Positions 62,015 through 64,000 of a stretch of 64,000 bases of DNA are shown piece after piece. The notes under the pieces were generated by a model that was not told the origin of the DNA, ran no database searches, and saw only the letters and a list, made by a program, of their open reading frames with translations. The position numbers and the translations under genes are program-made. The DNA is from UBA5239 sp040394635. Lineage in GTDB: Bacteria; Verrucomicrobiota; Lentisphaeria; Victivallales; Victivallaceae. The stretch covers positions 7,781 to 71,780 of the forward strand of contig JBEBRW010000025.1 of NCBI GenBank assembly GCA_040394635.1. The letters run 5' to 3'. The first letter of the stretch is position 1, and every line of letters starts with the position of its first letter.

Positions 62015-62545
62015 ATGGAAGCACGCGTTTCAATCGATCCGATGCAGTTCAAGTCCGATTTGTTTGATCTCTTTCACCGCCAATGGCTTCTGCTGACGGC
62101 TGGAGATTATGCCAGTGGCGAGGTGAACTGCATGACGGTGAGCTGGGGATTTCTGGGCGTAATCTGGAACCGCCCGGCGGCGCTGGTGGTGGTGCGTCCG
62201 CAGCGCCATACGCTCAAATTCATGGAGAAATTCGACTCGTTTACGCTGGCCGCGTTTCCGGAGAGCAAGCGCGCGGCGCTGACGCTCTGCGGCTCCAAAT
62301 CCGGGCGCGACATGAACAAAATCGCCGCCGCGAACCTGACGCCGATCCCCTCGGAGAAGGTGGCCGCGCCCGGTTATGCCGAAGCCGAACTGATCATCGA
62401 GTGCCGGAAGCTTTATCACGGGGAATTCACCCCGGAAAGCTTTATCGACCAGACAATCCCTCAGGAAGTCTATCCGACCGGCGATTTTCACAAGCTCTTT
62501 GCGGGCGGCATCGAGCACATCGCCGGCACTTCGAAATATTGCTGA
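62015..62545 (+). CDS. Flavin-reductase-like (DIM6/NTAB) FMN-binding protein
   Basis: 176 aa. Family features: NCMTVSWGFLGVIWNRP (FMN-binding start) and VVVRPQRHTLKFME, with CGSKSGRDMNKIAA. These split-barrel proteins bind FMN and use NAD(P)H in electron transfer. The gene follows the esterase gene by 12 nt. Its stop abuts the stop of apgM on the other strand with no spacer. Confidence 0.82.
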   Translation: MEARVSIDPMQFKSDLFDLFHRQWLLLTAGDYASGEVNCMTVSWGFLGVIWNRPAALVVVRPQRHTLKFMEKFDSFTLAAFPESKRAALTLCGSKSGRDMNKIAAANLTPIPSEKVAAPGYAEAELIIECRKLYHGEFTPESFIDQTIPQEVYPTGDFHKLFAGGIEHIAGTSKYC

Positions 62546-63733
62546 TTACTTCAATAACAAGTCGACGAGTTCGGTGCGCTTCATCAGGCCCAGGCGGCCC
62601 TGCGGAGCGAGGTTTTCCGAATACGCTTTGATGCCGTCCGGTTCGATGCCGGGGCCGCAAACGGAGACCGGCACCGGGGTGGTCGTGTGCTTGCGCAGTT
62701 TGATCGGCACCGGATGGTCGGGCAGGATCGCGAAACGCACGTCCTGTCCGCGCAGCGCTTCCATGACGGGCGTCATCACCCTGGCATCGAAATCCTCGAT
62801 GGCCTGCAGTTTCAGCTGCAAATCGCCCATATGGGAACACTCGTCGATGGCTTCGACATGCAGATAGACGAAGTCGTGGCGTTTGATCGCGTCGAGCGCG
62901 GCGGCGACTTTGCCCGCGTAATTGGTGTCGATGAAACCCGTGGCTCCGGGGACGTCGATCACTTCCATGCCGGTGCATTTGCCGATGCCCTTGACCACGT
63001 CCACCGCGCTGATGATCGCGCCGGTGCGGCCGTGGTACAGCTCGCTGAACGGCTTGATGTGCGGGCGGCGGCCGGGGCTCCACGGCCAGATGTCGGTGGC
63101 TTCGGACGTCACCGGGCACGAGGCAAGGAAGGCGCGGGCCCTGGCGGATAATTCATTGAGGAATTTCACCGTGTATTCGGCTTCCGGCGCCAGCGCGGTC
63201 AAGCCGAGCTCGGCCACGGGGATTCCCTGCGAGGAATCCGGTTTATGGTAATCGATTTTATCGGAAAATTCCGCGCCGTGCAGCACCAGCAGATTGCGGT
63301 AGCTCACGCCCGGGTAAAACGTAACCTTGTCGCTGCCGAACTCCTGCTGCAGCAACTGCATGAGCTGCGTGGAAACCGCATTGTCGATGTGCCCGGCGGA
63401 GTAGTCCAGCAGGATATTGTCCGGCGACACAGTGACGAGGTTGCAGCGCCAGGCGATATCGTTTTCGCCGAGCTCGATGCCCTGGCTGACGGCTTCGATG
63501 GGGCCGCGGCCGGGATAGTTGAGTTCCGGTTGAAATCCGAGCACGGACATATTAGCCACATCCGAAGAGGTGGGCAAGCCGTCCGGCAGCGTCAGAAAGG
63601 TGCCGGATGCGCCGTTGGCGGCGATGAAATCCATGGCGGGCGTGTGAGCCGCTTCCACGGGCGATTTTCCGTTCAGTTCCTCCAGGGCCTCGTCGGCCAT
63701 GCCGTCTGCCAGAAAGATGATTGCTTTCGACAT
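62546..63733 (-). CDS. apgM: 2,3-bisphosphoglycerate-independent phosphoglycerate mutase (archaeal ApgM type)
   Basis: 395 aa. It belongs to the metal-dependent alkaline-phosphatase superfamily: AIIFLADGMADEALEELNG holds the first metal Asp, PTSSDVANMSVLG the phosphoserine loop, and VHVEAIDECSHMGD-like LHVEAIDECSHMGD the late metal site. It interconverts 3- and 2-phosphoglycerate in glycolysis, supporting sugar fermentation. The length fits the ApgM type. An AGAAGGA ribosome site precedes the ATG. Confidence 0.92.
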   Translation of the reverse strand: MSKAIIFLADGMADEALEELNGKSPVEAAHTPAMDFIAANGASGTFLTLPDGLPTSSDVANMSVLGFQPELNYPGRGPIEAVSQGIELGENDIAWRCNLVTVSPDNILLDYSAGHIDNAVSTQLMQLLQQEFGSDKVTFYPGVSYRNLLVLHGAEFSDKIDYHKPDSSQGIPVAELGLTALAPEAEYTVKFLNELSARARAFLASCPVTSEATDIWPWSPGRRPHIKPFSELYHGRTGAIISAVDVVKGIGKCTGMEVIDVPGATGFIDTNYAGKVAAALDAIKRHDFVYLHVEAIDECSHMGDLQLKLQAIEDFDARVMTPVMEALRGQDVRFAILPDHPVPIKLRKHTTTPVPVSVCGPGIEPDGIKAYSENLAPQGRLGLMKRTELVDLLLK

Positions 63734-63861
63734 AAAATTCCTTCTTTCGTAAATATTAAAAAATTTATCTTAAAATACACCCGGAAGAGTGATTTTCCAA
63801 ACAGTGAACGGTTTTTTCGGGGATATTGACAGAATTTTCTGAAAAAAGATGAGAAATGGAT

Positions 63862-63889
63862 TTGCAAAAGCGATGATATGGGGTAAATT
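63862..63889 (+). promoter_or_regulatory. Promoter of the tRNA-Asp gene
   Basis: TTGCAA (63862-63867), a 16-nt spacer and TAAATT (63884-63889), about 30 nt before the tRNA. Confidence 0.45.
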
Positions 63890-63919
63890 ATCAGTCCATA
63901 ATCGCTGATGTTGAGTTGC

Positions 63920-63996
63920 GGGGGCGTAGCTCAATTGGTTAGAGTGCCACCCTGTCACGGTGGATGTTGCGGGTTCGAGTCCCGTCGCTCCCGCCA
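63920..63996 (+). tRNA. tRNA-Asp (GTC), CCA encoded
   Basis: 77 nt. The acceptor arms GGGGGCG and CGCTCCC pair (with one G-U), the anticodon stem CCACC/GGTGG encloses CTGTCAC with anticodon GTC, the T-loop is GGGTTCGAGTCCC, and CCA is encoded at 63994-63996. Confidence 0.97.
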
Positions 63997-64000
63997 TTTT

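Overview
The window is one continuous, gene-dense bacterial chromosome segment. It carries 56 supported protein genes, the first of them cut by the left edge, and one tRNA-Asp. Most of it is GC-rich, with AT-rich patches near 22-24 kb and 26.5-28.6 kb. Three H-X9-DG type pseudopilins sit among secreted carbohydrate-active enzymes, with many LacI, AraC, IclR and GntR one-component regulators and Gfo/Idh/MocA dehydrogenases. This combination suggests a glycan-degrading anaerobe of the Lentisphaerota (Victivallis-like) within the PVC group. That placement is inference from gene content; no rRNA is present. I see no CRISPR array, transposase, integrase or prophage.

Layout. 1-3.5 kb: a kinase-like/methyltransferase protein and a membrane sulfatase-fold protein (cell-surface work). 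3.5-5.7 kb: a PadR regulator with a permease-prefix membrane protein. 5.9-8.4 kb: leuCD facing a divergent XRE-cupin regulator. 8.5-10.3 kb: a GNAT acetyltransferase and an amidohydrolase. 10.3-14.2 kb: LacI regulator, pseudopilin and beta-helix protein behind a promoter bracketed by two identical operators. 14.2-21.9 kb: catalase, a LacI/GH106-like pair, a small membrane protein, zwf and a peroxiredoxin. 22-28.6 kb: tandem DUF2079 membrane proteins, then an AT-rich stretch of three unknown membrane proteins. 28.6-41.3 kb: a large glycan-catabolic region with two Gfo/Idh dehydrogenases, PocR-AraC, two further pseudopilin modules, IclR, an SGNH esterase and a GH78-like enzyme. 41.5-50.1 kb: AraC regulators around an orphan glycyl radical enzyme, an alginate-lyase-family protein, and a GntR/LacI hybrid regulator coupled to a GH78 rhamnosidase. 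50.4-64 kb: mostly housekeeping, including a carbonic-anhydrase-like protein without its zinc cysteines, a Sua5/YrdC protein, a response regulator, AlkD-like repair, a CBM9 lipoprotein, a TM2 protein, bioB-rrf2, thiS-thiF-nadA-mnmA, an acetylxylan esterase, a flavin reductase, apgM and tRNA-Asp.

Working together: the secreted enzymes (beta-helix protein, two barrel enzymes, SGNH esterase, alginate-lyase-type protein, acetylxylan esterase) would open decorated, probably rhamnose- and uronate-containing glycans outside the cytoplasm. The signal-less GH78 and GH106-like enzymes and the Gfo/Idh dehydrogenases would finish the products inside, each set under its own regulator. The most striking pattern is that all three pseudopilins lie at most 20 nt from a secreted glycan-active protein, each set has a dedicated regulator, and all three pilins lack the glycine normally needed before the prepilin cleavage site.
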